Positions 23,849 through 36,743 of a stretch of 64,000 nt of DNA are shown here, in pieces. The DNA comes from Polytrichum commune (taxonomy: Eukaryota; Streptophyta; Polytrichopsida; Polytrichales; Polytrichaceae), in contig OX485803.1 in the NCBI GenBank assembly GCA_950295325.1, forward strand, positions 1,734,001 to 1,798,000, read 5' to 3'. A model generated the notes under the pieces. It was not told the DNA's origin. It did no database searches and saw nothing but the letters and a program-made list of their open reading frames with translations. How positions within the stretch are numbered: position 1 is the first letter of the stretch; every line of letters begins with the position of its first letter. The position numbers and the translations under genes were made by a program.

Positions 23849-26448
23849 CTTATGTAAACCTAAAGCGGGTTGATTATGCATGGCTACGGTATAAGTGCTA
23901 TAAAAATCACATAGAACAAGGATTTTGAAAGCACATTTCTTACTCGCATCAACAAATGTTGATAGCTAGGGCCAATTTTAGACTACATTGAAAATTTACA
24001 CTACTCGATCAAAAAATTCAACTTAAGACAAGGTTATTTGGTATGGTGGCCAAGATGGGAAAAACTTTTCTAAAACAACTAAAAAAAACTCTCAAGTTGG
24101 AGTTCTCCATAGGCCAAGTTTCTTGTCCGAGGATTTGAGGTTGCCCAAGAAACTCGTCCTCCAAAGAACTCCCCTCACGAAAAACGTTGTCATGTTGACA
24201 CCCAAGTCATTTGTTCATCCATACTTGACGTTCTCATCCGGAGAATCTTAGTTGCAGTGTAAACCCCTACTTTTTTTTTCTTTTTTTTATAAGAACCCAT
24301 TTTGTAGCCAATCATATTGCTCCATTCCCCTCAAATTTTTGACCGGTGCACTTCCCACCCTAAACCAACCCTTATTCCATTATTTGAAAATGTTTGCCCA
24401 TGTGGTAAAGGAAAAAGCTGAAGAGGGGCAAAAGTGGTCTTGGTGTGGCCAAGAGGCGGGTTGCCTCCACGTGAAGACGTCCGCTTTTTGTTCATTTCTT
24501 TGCAATTGTGAGCCATTATTAATAGTGTATATATATACACACACACATCGGGTCATCCAACATAGGCCCGGGGCCCACACATAGACTTGGACTATGTAAC
24601 TCAAACTTATGGCTCCCGGGCTCCGGCTTCCACCCCACTCTAGACTAGGCTTCCCCAAGCTCGCTCAAAAGTGTGTAACAAGTATTCTTCTTGGTGGGCC
24701 TCCCGTGTGGTGTGGGAGCCCAACAATTAGATGTGGTCGGGAGAAAAGCTTCGGCCCCGTCCACTAGCATGTGTGCCATGGGTACATGCGCGGACAAAGA
24801 ACACACCAAGGACTAGAGTAGAGTGGAGGGTTCTAGTGGTTAGTGTGGGGGCGACACCGAACTATCTCATGCGTACTTGCTCTCTAACGATGCCGATTCC
24901 ACTAGAAGAACACTTGTCCATTTACAACCATTCTTTGCGACTTGGCCATTGCAGCTGATGGCGAGAAGATGCATAAACAGGAACGTTCTGGCTGTCAATT
25001 GGAAGCTCTTGGTTGTCAATCGTCCGAAAAGCGTAACATAAACTAATCTCTGGGTGACAACTAAAACTAGTTATCTATGCGTTTTCTCGTCGTTAGTTGT
25101 AATGGTCAAGTCGCAAAGGATGGTTGTGATGAACAAGTTTTCTTCTAGTGTTCTCTACCTAAGAAGTTTCCACAAAATCATACTTGTTGAGCCCATCAAT
25201 CATATATGGTTGGAAGGAATAAAGTTCACCCACACCCACACTACAAAGCATATGAATCATAGAGAACTCGTCTTCTGTCATTTAAAATTCTAAAAATCTA
25301 TTGTTGTCGTAGATTTGCAAGAAAACTCGTTGATGCAAGACGAGTTGCCTAGGTCTCATATATTCATAGTGCCACGAAGCATGTGTGTGATAGACACATG
25401 CACATGCAAAGAAAATAAAAATATGGAGGGTTTTAAGTGCGAGGCAACACCACACTATTTCTATATGCACGGGTCCTTTTTATGACGATATTGCTCTTTG
25501 CCTAACTTTCCATTAAATCAGACTTCTAGTGTAGCACGTGGTCTTGTGAGGCTAAGGACTTGCGGTTAAGTTGAAAGTGCAAACGTTGAGAAGTCCTTGT
25601 AGCATAAGTTTTCTTTGTAGTATTGGTTTGACTATGGAATTGGCATCAAAGACTCTTGATATAGTTTAGTGAGTTATATTAGAATGAACCGACCACGAAC
25701 TTAAAAATAGCAAGTTTTTACTAAACCACCCATGTCTAATGGTTATTCTTTACATGATAAGTCAAACCAAACCAGAGACGATGCCACTTGAAGAAGGAGT
25801 TTGGTTCTTAACACTTATTCAAGAGGAGGGGAGACAAAAAAAAATTTAAAAGAAAAGGAACCATGTCCTCCCCAAGTTTGTTGTCAATTCATTCCAGTTG
25901 GGTCCCAATAGTCCAAACTACGGACTCTCACCGCAAATTAGGGTTCAATTTAGCTGAAGAAATATTGAACCCACCTTGTATACAACGTCTTTCTACGCAT
26001 TCACCCTCCCCCTTGGTAGGTGTCACGAAGCGTTACTCCTTATCACCAAACAAGGCACCAATCATTTGCGTAATGTTTTAAGGGTATTGATAAGATTCAC
26101 TTCGTTGTTTCAAATATTGGATTCAGTTTTGGCACTGCTTTTGAGAGTCGCTCGGTATTCCGATCCTTTTTGTGATAAATTGTCCACATGAAATACCGTA
26201 CAATTGACCCAATTTAGGGGCTTTTTTGGGGATAGGATATTCGAGTTCCCCAAAGCGATATGCACATGGCGTATCCTTATCATGTACTTGTGGGTGACAT
26301 ACAACTCTAGTGGAGGTGCGAATCCCTAGAAGGCCCGCGAGGAATAAGTACTAAGACAATGACCCACTAACTTAATTAACCGCGATGAAGATGGCTCTAC
26401 CTAATCAAGAGTAGAAGAGGCTAAAATAGAACAACAATAAACTAGTAG
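22397..26448. other. intergenic, simple repeats only
   Basis: No gene recognised. An (AG)n run occupies 23817-23846, and there are poly-G runs near 23183-23202. Confidence 0.55.
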
Positions 26449-26826
26449 GCTATACTGAATATTGTGTCTAGTGTCATATGGTATTTAACATCATCGTGGT
26501 GATGTTCTAATGACACTTACTATGAATAAGTTTACCAATATCGTCATCCCAATGCCAATTATTGAATTGAAGTTTGGTATATTTTGCATCTTAACAATTT
26601 GTGCTGAAATATTATCATGGATGATTGAATTTTGGATTGAAAATCGCTTTGTAAGTGACAGTAATTGCAACATTATAGGCTTCTAATGTTCAAATCTATT
26701 TCTACAAGGAACGGCCAAGAATGTCGGTTTACATTTAGCATTGGTGACACTAGAGTTTGCAGTTAGTATTGAGAAAGACAAAATCGAATTGGCAACACTA
26801 TTTTATACACAATGTTTGGTGTAGTG
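26449..26826 (+). mobile_element. MITE family B, copy 3
   Basis: Homologous to 11650-12006 in the same orientation: TAGTGTCATATGGTATTTAA, ATCATGGATGATTG, TTGTAAGTGACAGTAATTGC and TTGGTGACACTAG blocks occur in the same order. The right end is TTTGGTGTAGTG, the complement of a CACTACACCAAA terminus. Confidence 0.6.
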
Positions 26827-28228
26827 ATGTGAGTCCATACGAGGTTACCCGATTAAGAAGTTTGGAGGGGGACCTTGGACATGTTAGGGTTGTCTTTTGG
26901 GATCTATTCACGATCCAAGCATAATTGCTCGCATTTGCATGGCGTAGGCTTATCATGTACTTGTGGATGACCCGCCTGTAAAGTTAGGGTGAGCGAATGG
27001 GCGGGACCCTTGTAGAAGGCTCTAGAAACTTTTCACAAAAAGAAAATTTGGTAGATGGCGAAAATGTATATTGGAGAACAAGGAGAAACATGTTCAATTA
27101 ACCGTTAGTGGGGATCACGATTGATCATCTTGGGAACCGATTTAAGAGTTGGTTTGGGTACCTCAAACACTAGGCTAAACTCCAAAGTCTTGAAGTGGGG
27201 AGATGATCAAGGGGTCCCAACCCTAGTTCGAAATGCTAGCAAGGAGAATTTGGATCGCCTAACATGCGTTAGTAATAAACATGACACCTAAATGGATTTA
27301 AAGAAAAGAATTAGTCAAAAATAATTTCTTCCCCGATTTGGTATTAACAGTGGTGGGAAGTATGGGAGCCACTGTCTCGAGTGGTTGTTCCCAAGAGTAG
27401 TTGGCAACACCACCAATGGAAGAGCTAAATCATGACACATAAGTCTAATAGATGATGCAAGTTCGATATGGAAGACCTCACATACATGTTAGACACGTGT
27501 AATAACTAATTAAAAGATTTCCGGGAGATGGTGTAAGTATACCAGTGCCCAACAAAGCGAGACCAAAGTAGTGGTCAAGGATAGGTTTTATGCATGTCCA
27601 AGGATAGGTTTTATGCATGTCCCAGAGGCCTTTTGGTGATGGCAAGGCTTCTTGGGCTTTGCTTTACAATGGGCAACCTCGTAAATGCACACGAAGGCCT
27701 TGCCCAATCCCACAAAGTAGTTGTCAAGCTTTCTCTCATTATGTACGCGTGGGTGGCATACAAGGTTTAGCAAAGGTGGGACCCCGCTCAAAGAGCACAA
27801 CCCCCCCCCCCCCCAATAAATAAAAAAAGAAAAAAGAAAAAAGAAACACACACACACACTTACACTTTACATGTTCAAAACACCCTCAACAATAAGAGAA
27901 TAAAAACATTTTAGTTGACTGCAACCGTATTATGCCAGATGGACAATATAAAGGTGACCTCTTTACTAGAGTAGTTGGACTCATAGTCCATGGCGCACTT
28001 GAAATTGTAATAGTCATGGGAGGAGATTTTGCCATTTCTTGACCACATGTTGAGGTGTTGAACTTGGGTTCATAATGGTCTCTCCCAAACTTCGTGGTGT
28101 AAGTACCTAGTCTAAGGAGGCGGTGTTCTCCGGCCATCTCCATGTATCCCATAGAAGACCTTGCTACCAACTTAAGAATCATCTTTCAAAGCACATTCAA
28201 TAAATCAATTAATTGTATATATGTATAT

Positions 28229-28277
<49 letters not shown>

Positions 28278-29784
28278 AAGATGGTGAAATCATGGTTTTA
28301 TGTACTCACATGTAACATAAACCTTCATCCATTAACAACACACTTTAAATATATTATAATTCCCAACACCTACCATGGGGGGTGTGGTAAAACATGCACC
28401 CTTATATATTTGTTGTTCAAACACACTAAGTTAGTCTCATTAAACCAATTGAGGGTTTATGACATTGATTTGGATGTTAATTTTTGTTATAAAAAACAAA
28501 AAAACATGTGGACTCTACATAGCAACCGTTGTTTTCACCCTCCCCCTTGGCATGTACGACAAGCCATCACCCACTTCATATGGTATAAGGTATGTTGGTG
28601 TAATTCAGTTTGTTGTTCATGTTCTCCAACTCATCGTGGTTACATGTAGACAAAAAAAACTTGTGATCTATTAGCAAATCTTGGACAAAGCATCACCAAA
28701 AATCATAATGAACGTCAAACCTCCTATAATTTAACCATGGTTATCAAAACCGCATGTTTGTCGATTGGTTAAGTGAATACACATATCGTCCTAGATTATG
28801 TTCTTCACTATGTAGGTGTCCAATCAACAAAAGTAACCGTACAAACACACGTATACCTTAAATCACCCTCAAGAATGAGAAGAGCAAAATACCTTAACCC
28901 CTAGTGTCCTATGTGACGATAATATGGTTGTGAGCAATTCATTTTGACCCCTTTGAAACTAGTTTCGGATGGTTTCTTGATTGTTTCAACTACTCCTCTT
29001 GTTCATGCTCAAGTCTACTATGTTATGCCATGTGGATAATTTTGACTCAACAAAGTTAGTTATTTTTGGATTAATTCAAATATGGGAATGAACTCTCAAT
29101 TGGTTTACACAGGATGTGGTCCACGGACCAAAACTTGACGTTCGTCATCTTTGTAGTTTGGGGGTAGCATATGACAAACATCTTTTTAGTTGATCCATGT
29201 GTGCAGATGATTCCCAATTGATTTGAAAAAATACATGACACTCGAACGTAGCATATCCTAAACATCTACCATTGGAATTTTTAGTTGGACACGTGTTGGT
29301 GGGTGTAAATCCATGTGGAAGGTGCGTAGTTGTGGCACCGTTGCCTCAAATTGCAAAGGTTCCCCAAAATTCACAAAATAATGGTTTTAAGATTTGCGAG
29401 CTCGTTTGAGTAGGTGTATTGCCCCTCTTTTTGAATGAGGGTAACATTTTGTCATTTGGAGATGATGTGGGTGGAGGTTCAATCAAGAAACTAACCATGA
29501 TTCAATTACTAAATTGTTGCCCCTCAAGACCACTATTGACATTCCTATCCTACACAATAGAACTTCAACGTTTACAATTTGGACTTTGAGTAGTCACCTC
29601 TAACATACAAACGTCTATATGGTTAGATTTGTCAAGAAAACTTCAGATCTTCAGCTATGATCGCTGGAACCAAGGTCACATTTTTTGGGCATATTTGAGG
29701 GAACCCGGGCGTGGGCAGTTAGGGGTTAAACCACCCTCGAGCATAAGAGCAAAATTGGTGGTCCATCATATTGTTGCTACTTAG
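26827..29784. other. intergenic, short dispersed motifs
   Basis: No gene recognised. A short motif family (ATGTACTTGTGGGTGACATA and variants, followed some 30 bases later by a GC-richer GGGACC-type stretch) occurs near 26280, 26955, 27740 and 30333. A C14 run is at 27801-27814 and (AC)n with adjoining (AT)n at 28232-28276. Confidence 0.5.
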
Positions 29785-29995
29785 TACCACACTAAATAGT
29801 GTATCCAATGTCACCAATTCCAATCGTCTTGCTCAATACTAATTGTAAACCTACCATCATTTGTCCTTCCTCGTTAAAAAAAACTTCAGGCTTCATACGT
29901 TTATAATGTTGCAATTACTGTCACCCACTAAGCGAATTTCCATCCAAATCTCATGCATCCATGACCACATTTCATTGCAAAAACATTAGGGTAGG
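29785..29995 (-). mobile_element. MITE family B, copy 4 (inverted, partial)
   Basis: The reverse-complement blocks of family B are in order: CACACTAAATAGTGTATCC, GTCTTGCTCAATACTAATTG, TTGCAATTACTGTCACCCAC and a CATCCATGACCACATTTCAT stretch. Confidence 0.55.
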
Positions 29996-31929
29996 ATACA
30001 TAATATACCAAACTTGGGTCAAGTAATTGGCATCGATTGCACCCTAACTTCAATCATCCACAACCAACACTTGTAAACTCATTCACACAAAGGGCCGTTC
30101 GATAAGTGACCACAACGACATACAATATCACATGACACTAAGCACCGTGTATTTTAGTGGAGCGACCACCAATTTAAGAGATGTCTTTGTTCCAACTACT
30201 TTATTTAGGGCACCATCATAAATATATATAAGGATACCCGAGAAGTCTTCGCATATATACATATATATACATATATATACACATTGGCATGCGTGGTTAT
30301 AATAGTGGACATCCGGATCGCGAACTTTATCATGCTTATCATGTACTCGTGGGTGACATGAATCGTTGGTTAGGGCCGGTGGGGCCCACGGGCGGGGGGG
30401 AGGGGGCTAATAAGCAGCGCTTTTACTTGACCGTAGGGGCCCTGCATGGCCAGCTACGGGAGTGGGCCAGCTGGCGGCTTTGGGAGCCACATTTTGGGGC
30501 TTAGCCTGCCACGTTAGCCCATGCGCCCCTCCCTAGCCACAAGCTTTCTTTTGGCTCTCCTTTTTTTGAGGACTTTTCTAAGGCACCCCCCCCCCCTTTC
30601 CTACTCAATAACAAATGGTATTTACCCCCCCACCCATCTCTTGGCTGGGAATTGGGCTTTGCCAGGTCTCCCCCCCCCTTCCTTTGGGCGCTTTCGCCTG
30701 TTGCACCCTTGACCCGCGCGGATGAACTCCGGGCTTTTGGATGACAAAGCGGCCGCGGACGAAAAGTGCGTCGGATGTGGGCCCCGCGAGAGTGGATGAG
30801 TCTCGTTGGAGGTGGATGACTTTTCCGGGAGCTGGAATCCCTGGGCCGGATAGGAAGTGTGCGATATTTTGGACGCTTTCACGCGCCCAGCCTTCTTCCC
30901 TTGCAGGGGATCAATGTGACTCCATGCTGCTGGGTAAGTTTCGTGGTTCTAATGTTAAAAAACCCCCCCTCTCTCTCTCTCTCTCTCTCTCTTGGATACC
31001 CAAAACTGACAAATTACCCAAGGCCGACAATGCCGTAGGTGGTAAGCATCCTTCAACACAAATTAATCCATATTTCGGGTTTTAAAGAAGCGCCACATGT
31101 CATCTCGAAATATCTAAATTTCCAGTTTCAAAGTGCCAAACGTGCTTGTCATCTACGGAAAAAGTATGCACATTCGCAAGTCCCAAATTAATGAACAATT
31201 GTACAGTTTCTCATACTATGGACTTGAGTTTTATTGTAAGCTCCTCGACCGTTTCAAAGCTCTAGGGTGGGGAAAAAAAAGGATAGCTTGATTCCAAAGT
31301 TAAATTTTGTCTTAGACCCTAGTGTAGAACCAAACGTACTATATTCACTTCAATAAAGCGTCCATGTCACAGTATGATGTTTCTTGACGTTACACACATG
31401 GGTAGAACATATGGGGCACATTTGACACAACTCATTTTACATACATTTTAAATACATCGGTCCACCTACTTATTACACACATGTTATGTCGATTCACTAT
31501 GTAATAGATAACATGATCCCACACATGGCACAAGGTTACAATCAATTGATTGTGTGTTTAAATAACATGTTCGATCTAGAGCCTTCTTAGATTGGCTGTG
31601 CCAATTTTCCAAACACATGTAAACTATTCAAACTATTTGGAACCATGTTTTCCATCAATATATTATGTTAAAATGACATTAAGAGGAAGGGGGGGGGGTC
31701 ACATCGACAAGGTGCATTGGACAAACTTGTCAAAAACACCACATTTCATGTCAATAATGATCGATTTCATGTTCTAATGTTCAACACAAAATAATTTCTA
31801 TTCTTGATGGATCCTAACTGACACATGCCATATGAGAAAATACCCTTGTTTCCAACTAGTGTGGACACACACACACATACACACGCATATATTTAGTGGG
31901 TGTTATCCGATTACTTTTCTTACTCAGAC
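29996..31929. other. intergenic; GC-rich patch without a supported gene
   Basis: A TA-rich microsatellite is at 30252-30283 and a (CT)n run at 30968-30992. The GC-rich stretch at 30340-30900 has ORFs in several frames on both strands, none with a recognisable domain. Confidence 0.5.
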
Positions 31930-32280
31930 ACCTAGGAATGATTGGTGTGTGGTTAGGTGACAATCAAAAAACAAATACGATAAAGGCGCGTGTTTAAAAG
32001 AGATTGTAGTACATCTTCAAATCATATATATAAGTATTGTGAACTCAATAGTGAACACAATTGGGAGACCTATGCATATATTCAGTTGAGGAATCAACAA
32101 ATACCTATTACCAAATCAGGGGAGGTTGATTCCCAATCTTATTTTTGTTGATGATGTCGATGTTTCTCATCATAAATTTCCAAATGCAACACAAATTTCA
32201 TGAAATAAATATGATCAACCAGAAGATGGAGGACAAGGAACACAAGACACTTAACAAACACCCCGCACACCTTAAACTTT
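31930..32280 (+). repeat. dispersed repeat R2, copy 1
   Basis: Shares a colinear series of blocks with about 62080-62405: GGTGACAATCAAAAAACAAA, GTACATCTTCAAAT, CACAATTGGGAG.ACCTATG, GGAATCAACAAA, TGATTCCCAATC and CAACACAAATTTCAT. Function unknown, probably an old transposon fragment. Confidence 0.6.
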
Positions 32281-32554
32281 CTTGTGTTGACAAAAATTAG
32301 GCTTTTGTCATGGTGACTAGACTTGACTGTTGGAACTTGAAGTGTGGAGTTGACAAAAATAAAGAGCAACACGGGGATCTTTTAAATGTTATTTGCGTGA
32401 GGGTCGTGGGAGTGGCTGATCACTAACTTATTAGAAGAGTAAGTTACTAGCTAGCGAATAGAATAAACAGTGCATGCAAGTGGGCGGAGGAGGTTAAGTA
32501 GTAAGCGGGGCCCGCTAGTGAGCCCCCGAGACTCACTAAAGCGCAAAAAGGGAC

Positions 32555-32660
32555 GATGATATCATCCACGTAGACCTTAAAAGCGTAACAGAGGAGGATG
32601 ATATCATCCACGTAGACTGGAAAAGCGTAACAGAGGGCGATGGAAAAGTGTAACAGAAGT
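32555..32660 (+). promoter_or_regulatory. 42-bp repeated module upstream of the LHY-like gene
   Basis: Two direct copies (32555-32595 and 32597-32636) each contain the perfect palindrome GATGATATCATC, then CACGTAGAC, then AAAAGCGTAACAGAGG. A third partial copy (TGGAAAAGTGTAACAGAAG) reaches 32660. They lie about 1.3 kb upstream of the start codon, close to where the promoter or transcript start would be expected. A regulatory role is inferred from position and repetition only. A similar module at 18966 shows the sequence is also dispersed. Confidence 0.45.
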
Positions 32661-33043
32661 CGGTCCTTTCATCTGTAGCTGATGGGGACCCGGGCCTCGA
32701 CGGACAGAAAAGTGCTCGCGAGGGCTTGTCTCGGCTACTCTTTCCCCTGCCTCCCCTGCTTCCTTACCACATTGCAATCAATCGCTCAGATCGCTCCAGA
32801 CGGCGCTTCTTAGCATCCGCCACTCCTTCAGCAGGATAGCCAACCTTCACAGCTCTCCATTAAGCCTTATTACACCTTCTAAGAACAATTGTAGCTCCAG
32901 TTTGAGTGGTTTTTGACACCTGAAAAAGCTTCTCTCTCACCCGTAATCGCACAGCCGGGGGTTGTCAACAGGAGTTGAAGCTTTGCGCGGTATAGACTGA
33001 GAGATTTAGAGATTTTCCACTTGTGAAATCGATTACACAAAGA

Positions 33044-33378
33044 GTAAGTCCTTTTCCTCTTTGTGATGATTTTGATGTTGAGTAGGGTGTTGTTGACGGT
33101 GGAGTATGATGTGATGTGATGTGATGTGATGTGCTGTGCTGTGATGATGGTGTAATGTGATGTGGTAAGATGCGTGATGTGTGAGGTTGTTGAGATTGTT
33201 TGTTTAGTTAGCCTGGGAGTGAATTATAGGTGTGTCCGCAAGGTTTGGCTTGCGCATTGTGTAGTTCTGGTTCATTTCTTAGTTCAGTTCTGTGAGTGGG
33301 TGGGAGATGAAGCATTTTGGCGCTTTGTTGTGGAAGAGTGTTTGTATTCTAATTCTCATTTCACCTTTGTCTCCACAG
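33044..33378 (+). other. probable 5'UTR intron of the LHY-like gene (335 bp)
   Basis: The donor AAAGA/GTAAGT at 33044 and the acceptor TTTGTCTCCACAG/AA at 33378 fit plant consensus, and the interval is T/G-rich. It holds a (GTGAT)n microsatellite at about 33109-33130. 5'UTR introns are usual in plant LHY/CCA1 genes. The exact transcript start and any further leader introns are not determined. Confidence 0.5.
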
Positions 33379-33751
33379 AATACAAGCGCACGTCGGAATG
33401 ACATCTTGACAGCCTCGGAGTAAGGAAAGAGGAAAAATAACAGGAAGACAGCCTATAGGTGCAACTTTTGCGTAGCATCTGAGAAGAGGCAGCGGCCAGT
33501 GCGTGTGAAGATCTTTGCCGGATGGGGTTTTGGGCGCAGGTAGTCCAACGAGGTATGGTAACAAACACTTGCCATTTAAGTGAACGCTTCCAAGAAGGTG
33601 GGGGAAGCACGTCCTTATTAACAGGGGTATTGCAAGGGAGATAGAAAAGAAAACGGGGAGGAGGTTCTACAGCAGCTTCACGACGTTGCTTCATCAGGTT
33701 CGAGATCTTGTCCAAAAACAAACAGTAGAGAACAGGAACGCTACGTTGCGT

Positions 33752-33838
33752 ATGGGTTCTTCTTCCTCTTCTTCATTGCTGCTGCTGAGCTTCTGCTTTG
33801 TCCTTTGGTGCAAAGGAAAAGTTTGTTGCTGCTGTTGA
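33752..33838 (+). CDS. upstream ORF (28 aa) in the LHY-like leader
   Basis: An ATG at 33752 opens a short frame rich in Ser, Leu and Cys (begins MGSSSSSS, ends in four Cys) that stops at 33836-33838, 91 bases before the main ATG. If this part of the leader is retained in mature mRNA, it could lower main-ORF translation. It would be irrelevant if a further leader intron removes it. Confidence 0.35.
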   Translation: MGSSSSSSLLLLSFCFVLWCKGKVCCCC

Positions 33839-33929
33839 GATATTGGACAAATATACTACTTGTGGTATAGTTTGGGAAAAGGCTTTTAGAGCTCAAGGAC
33901 ATAGAAGAACTAAAGTTATTACGATACCG

Positions 33930-36743
33930 ATGACGCCCAGTTCATCCGCTGGTGGCTATGAAGGCGTTGCTGGAGAGGAGAGTAGCTATTGGAAATCGGC
34001 GTCTCCTGGAGCACACATCTCCACTTCAGGCGATGAAGGAACAGGTGCCAAGGTTCGCAAGCCTTATACTATAACCAAGCAGAGGGAAAGGTGGACAGAG
34101 GAGGAGCATCAGAAGTTTCTGGAAGCTTTGAAGCTCTATGGTCGTGCATGGCGCAGGATTGAGGAACACATTGGCACTAAGACTGCAGTTCAGATTCGGT
34201 CACACGCACAGAAGTTCTTCTCTAAGGTAGAGAGGGAGGCTACTGCAGGTGCAGGAGTAGAAACAGGGGTAGTATCTCCAGTGATCGACATCCCACCTCC
34301 TCGACCAAAGAGGAAGCCCACACATCCATATCCTCGCAAGGCTGGACGAAACTTCGGGAAATCATCCGAGGATGATTGTCCACTTGCAACTGTTGGCTCT
34401 ATGAGCTGCTCTTCAGGGATTTCTACTGCTAATATTGCGGAGGCTTGTGTGAAGAACGGAGCAAGAGAGCAGGTTGAGCATGCAGTGGAGATTGTCGAGG
34501 ATGGACCTAAGGCTCAAACTGATGACACCAAAGAGGTCGTTGACAGAGAAGGTTTTGCCAGGCAATGGCCGAGTGGTAAAGCTGCTGCCTCTGCTAACGT
34601 GGTGCAGTTCCCTGTTGGGGCTGCACACCCTCTAGCGGCAGGGTTGAATGCAGGTGTACATGCCCAGAATGGCTCTGCTCCAGTGCCATTCTCTATCCCA
34701 GCTTTCCATCCTGCTCAATGGGGTCGGATGCTTCATGGAGGATTCACACCCGGGATGATGCCACCACAGGGTATGGTGATGCCATGGGTGGGTGCACCCA
34801 ATGGTCATGCCCACGAGGATGGAGGTGTTGCGGCGGCCATGGCGGCCACCATTGCAGCAGCATCTGCTTGGTGGGCTATGCAAGGAAGCATACCTCCTGG
34901 GGTGATGCATCCAGCCATGGGGGCCTTCTTCCCAGGTGCTAGTCCTCCTTTGGCCATCCCATCTCCATATCTTTTCCCCCAGGCTGCACCTCAAGAGGTG
35001 ACTGTTGCTGCGGCCCCGTCTGGGCTGGAGGGCAAAGAATCGATGTCGACGCAGGGTGCCCAGGATTATCATCAAGAGGTCGCTGGTAATAATAGCAGTG
35101 GCAGTTTGGTGAGGTCAAGTGCAGTGCGGAGGGCAGAGAGGGCTCTTCGTGTGAAGGAGCTCAAGGCTCGACGACTGGGGTCAGGGAACTTGTCGGTTTC
35201 GAGTGACATCTGTGGCTCTTCATGGGGGAGTGGATTGAATCGCTCGAATTCGACCGGCCATGTCACAGTGGCTAATCTGATAGTGGAGGGAGCCTCGGAC
35301 CCTTTGTTGAAGGGTATGTCTCTCCCCTCGAAGCTTAACAAGGCGAAGCATACTCTCTGTGGTCATGTTCGCAAGGAGAAGGAGCCTCTTGTGGCTGGTG
35401 GTTCTGCTGATGAAGGGGATGACAAGAGGAAGAGGTTGAAGACAGGAAGAGCGCTTGGTGGGAATGGAGAATCCGGTGTTCCTCTGGGCGTGTCCAATGA
35501 AGCTCCAGTGGAACAGGGTCACTTGGAGAAGGTTAGGTCGGTCAGTGGCTCAAACAGCTTATCTGGAAAATTTTCGAAGGAGGATGTGGCAATGGTGTTT
35601 GCTGACGAGATTCCACCAAGAGAAGCATCTTGTGGAAGCGATGTAAGCGAGGATGTAGCGGAGAAAGTTGATGGCAATGCTTCAGGAGAAGGGGGCCCAA
35701 GCTCAAACTCTTCAGCTTGTGGAAATGTACAAGGGGATGGTAACCGAGCTGGTTCAAGCGATGGGTCTTCAGAGGAGGAAGAAAGAAAGGGTGGATCAAA
35801 TGCGGCTGCCAAGGACCAAGCGATGGCGAACGGTGGGAGAAGCTCGCCCGAATCCGAAGAGGGGGTAGGAGTTGAGGGGAAAGACTCTAGGTTCCCGCGG
35901 CGGTTTGCGTACAGTGAGTTCCTTCCTATCAGCAAGGAAGCACAAAAGCATGAGAAGCAGGAGAGTGCATCTCGAGCACCACGACAACTCTCTGCTGATG
36001 AAGAAAAGAGGAAGGAAGTCACAGAGAGAGGCCAGATTGCTTTCCAAGCACTCTTCAAGCGGGATACCCTTCCACGAACCTTTTCACCGCCCCCCAGGTT
36101 ATCGCTCAGTATGGAAGAGCCTGCAGAGAAGTGCAAGCCTTCCTCCAAGGAAGGATCAGCCAATCAATCACCGTCTCTCGGTCACATGAAGAGGAGCATG
36201 AACAATGCTGCGACATCAAGTGACCACATGGATAGGCAATCCCCAGACCAGGATAGTGCCTTCAATACATGGCAGCCATCGAATACAGATTGCTGTGATG
36301 GCAGTATGGCCACCACTTCTTCTCGGTCACTTGATCGGCGAGGTAGTTCTAAATGCAGAGATCAGCCACGGATGGTATCAGTCAATTGGCTGCAATTGAG
36401 AACGGATACTTCATCTCTTGATAAAGATGATGACGATGAGGATGCTGAATCGGGAGCAGAGGACAACTGCGATATGCAACACGAAGAGAACATTGTTTGC
36501 AAGCTGGATCTCTCTGAAAAGACACTGAGAGGAAAGCTTGATTCGGAAGTAGATGGTCTGGGCACAACCCGCCTGGATCGTGGCCCAAAAATTAGATGTC
36601 GTACATTATCTTTGTCTATAGCCACAGGGTCAGGGACAGCACTGTCGACTGTATCCAGCACAGGCAGTGTGAAATATAGTGGGTTAGGTTTTGTGCCATA
36701 TCAAAGAACAACTCCTTCTGTGGAGCCTTCTTTGAAGCTATGA
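33930..36743 (+). CDS. LHY: LHY/CCA1-like circadian MYB transcription factor, 937 aa
   Basis: Core clock repressor that in plants binds evening-element promoters in the nucleus and feeds back with PRR/TOC1 genes. The single SHAQKFF-type MYB repeat lies at about residues 52-100 (RERWTEEEH..., SHAQKFF at 91-97). It is preceded by KPYTITKQ and followed at 113-129 by the proline-rich [18 protein letters not shown] motif typical of the LHY/CCA1/RVE group. LHY-specific blocks follow: an Ala-rich [12 protein letters not shown] segment near 304, the [13 protein letters not shown]...FSPP motif near 702-722, and a GFVPYQR tail near 918. The first in-frame ATG after the upstream stop (TGA at 33786) is at 33930. 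The protein is longer than the ~600-650 aa angiosperm proteins, with Ser/Gly/Glu-rich linkers and an acidic run near 831-845. The coding region has no intron, unlike angiosperm LHY/CCA1. LHY and CCA1 cannot be told apart outside seed plants. Confidence 0.95.
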   Translation: MTPSSSAGGYEGVAGEESSYWKSASPGAHISTSGDEGTGAKVRKPYTITKQRERWTEEEHQKFLEALKLYGRAWRRIEEHIGTKTAVQIRSHAQKFFSKVEREATAGAGVETGVVSPVIDIPPPRPKRKPTHPYPRKAGRNFGKSSEDDCPLATVGSMSCSSGISTANIAEACVKNGAREQVEHAVEIVEDGPKAQTDDTKEVVDREGFARQWPSGKAAASANVVQFPVGAAHPLAAGLNAGVHAQNGSAPVPFSIPAFHPAQWGRMLHGGFTPGMMPPQGMVMPWVGAPNGHAHEDGGVAAAMAATIAAASAWWAMQGSIPPGVMHPAMGAFFPGASPPLAIPSPYLFPQAAPQEVTVAAAPSGLEGKESMSTQGAQDYHQEVAGNNSSGSLVRSSAVRRAERALRVKELKARRLGSGNLSVSSDICGSSWGSGLNRSNSTGHVTVANLIVEGASDPLLKGMSLPSKLNKAKHTLCGHVRKEKEPLVAGGSADEGDDKRKRLKTGRALGGNGESGVPLGVSNEAPVEQGHLEKVRSVSGSNSLSGKFSKEDVAMVFADEIPPREASCGSDVSEDVAEKVDGNASGEGGPSSNSSACGNVQGDGNRAGSSDGSSEEEERKGGSNAAAKDQAMANGGRSSPESEEGVGVEGKDSRFPRRFAYSEFLPISKEAQKHEKQESASRAPRQLSADEEKRKEVTERGQIAFQALFKRDTLPRTFSPPPRLSLSMEEPAEKCKPSSKEGSANQSPSLGHMKRSMNNAATSSDHMDRQSPDQDSAFNTWQPSNTDCCDGSMATTSSRSLDRRGSSKCRDQPRMVSVNWLQLRTDTSSLDKDDDDEDAESGAEDNCDMQHEENIVCKLDLSEKTLRGKLDSEVDGLGTTRLDRGPKIRCRTLSLSIATGSGTALSTVSSTGSVKYSGLGFVPYQRTTPSVEPSLKL

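Noticed and set aside
33798-33929. 44-codon upstream extension of the LHY-like ORF
   Set aside because: No ATG in the extension; it would need TTG initiation. The first in-frame ATG is at 33930.
34413-36661. Numerous ORFs on both strands inside the LHY-like gene
   Set aside because: Shadow frames of a GC-richer coding region. The plus-strand frame carries all the recognised domains.
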